A stretch of 7,192 nt of DNA, taken from the NCBI GenBank assembly GCA_947167555.1, contig CAMVIO010000098.1:1-7192 (forward strand), written 5' to 3'. Below are positions 6,720-7,192 of the stretch, piece by piece. A program made the translations under genes and the position numbers. The DNA comes from an uncultured Selenomonadales bacterium. Its GTDB lineage: Bacteria > Bacillota > Negativicutes > Selenomonadales > Selenomonadaceae. Under the pieces are notes generated by a model. It had not been told where the DNA came from, did no database searches, and worked only from the letters and a program-made list of their open reading frames with translations. How positions within the stretch are numbered: position 1 is the first letter of the stretch; each line of letters starts with the position of its first letter.

Positions 6720-6743
6720 CATTTCAATCCAGCATCATGATGT
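6720..6743 (-). repeat. Degenerate type I-C CRISPR repeat-like sequence
   Basis: Directly after the nucleotidyltransferase stop, the minus strand holds the 10-bp palindrome CATCATGATG (6742-6733) followed by C and TGGATTGAAAT (6731-6721). TGGATTGAAAT is the 3' end of many type I-C repeats, and with two one-base gaps the upstream TCATG-ATGC also matches the B. halodurans-type repeat. The 5' GTCGC half is absent and no second copy is seen, so this is at most a relic or half-repeat. Confidence 0.3.
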
Positions 6744-7192
6744 CTAAAATTGTTCCCGATAAATCCTCAACAAAAGATTGTCTATCGCCTTATTGTCCGG
6801 CGTCGCCGGCAACTTGGAAGTGAGATACACGTCCTTGATCTCCGCCTCGAAGTCCTCGGCCATCTTGAACACTTCTTCCATCGGAATCTTTCCCGCACGG
6901 ATATCCCGCAGAAGCGGCAAATCCTTTTCACGATACGTATGGACGCCGTTGCCCCGTAAGATATCGATACCCGTCAGATAGAGCCGGACGAGATGCATTG
7001 CGTGCTTGCGCAGATGCGCCTCGTCTTTTTTTCGGTTCCTGTGGTTCAGTTTGTCGTAATTCCGCAGCAGCGTGTAGAGATGGGAATTGACGTCGATGAA
7101 TTTCCGCAGCGGCATCTTTTCCACGCTGACGGACGCCACAAGGCGCGGGCCGTCTTCCCCGTCGGCGATGTCGAAGTCAAAGGTGCCCTCAT
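6744..7192 (-). CDS. Predicted nucleotidyltransferase, COG3541/RlaP-like, C-terminal part
   Basis: Only the last 148 residues are in the window; the frame enters at 7190 and ends with a TAG at 6744. An internal GTG at 7139 is not the start, because coding continues upstream (EGTFDFDIADGEDGPRLVAS). The visible part matches my memory of the C-terminal half of the DNA polymerase beta-like nucleotidyltransferases: LRKHAMHLVRLYLTGIDILR (split: LRKHAMHLVR, LYLTGIDILR), then VHTYREKDLPLLRDIRAGKI, and a final TPDNKAIDNLLLRIYREQF. The catalytic GS...D motif would lie in the missing N-terminal part, so activity cannot be judged. Relatives (RlaP) are predicted to act in RNA repair. A gap of 69 nt with no clear promoter or terminator separates it from the DIP1984-like gene, so the two may be co-transcribed. 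Confidence 0.6.
   Translation of the reverse strand, partial: EGTFDFDIADGEDGPRLVASVSVEKMPLRKFIDVNSHLYTLLRNYDKLNHRNRKKDEAHLRKHAMHLVRLYLTGIDILRGNGVHTYREKDLPLLRDIRAGKIPMEEVFKMAEDFEAEIKDVYLTSKLPATPDNKAIDNLLLRIYREQF

Overview
The window is dominated by a minus-strand type I-C CRISPR-Cas effector operon. No CRISPR array, cas1, cas2, cas4 or cas6 is visible here. The codon use, GGAGG-type ribosome binding sites and overlapping gene ends look like a low-to-middle GC Firmicute. A member of the Negativicutes is my best guess, but this is weak inference.

Read on the minus strand from the right end, the layout is as follows. At 7192-6744 lies the C-terminal part of a predicted polymerase-beta-fold nucleotidyltransferase (COG3541/RlaP-like), whose start is outside the window. 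At 6743-6675 there is a short gap whose first bases closely resemble the 3' half of a type I-C CRISPR repeat. At 6674-6170 lies a DIP1984-like gene split into two frames by one extra A in an A6 tract. At 6169-5775 there is no confident gene: the half at 6169-5953 is a richer-GC island open in more than one frame, and the half nearest cas5 is AT-rich and holds a palindrome, a perfect 10-bp tandem repeat and a weak promoter-like sequence. Then come cas5c (5774-5103), cas8c (5106-2959), cas7c (2969-2091) and cas3 (2091 to beyond position 1). All three junctions overlap, by 4, 11 and 1 nt, so the four genes look translationally coupled.

The system should work as a DNA-targeting Cascade. Cas5c would process pre-crRNA and cap the 5' handle, Cas7c would form the backbone, Cas8c would read the PAM, a small subunit Cas11c would be made from an internal start in cas8c (a good Shine-Dalgarno and ATG sit at codon 560), and Cas3 would nick and degrade the target. 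Cas3 retains its visible HD-nuclease and helicase motifs.

The points most worth a second look are these: cas3 lies downstream of cas7 instead of first in the operon; Cas5c lacks the Tyr/Lys-His residues known for Cas5d processing; cas8c carries an internal cas11c start; a CRISPR-repeat-like relic lies near the operon; and a single-base frameshift splits the DIP1984-like gene next to a putative RNA-repair-type nucleotidyltransferase.
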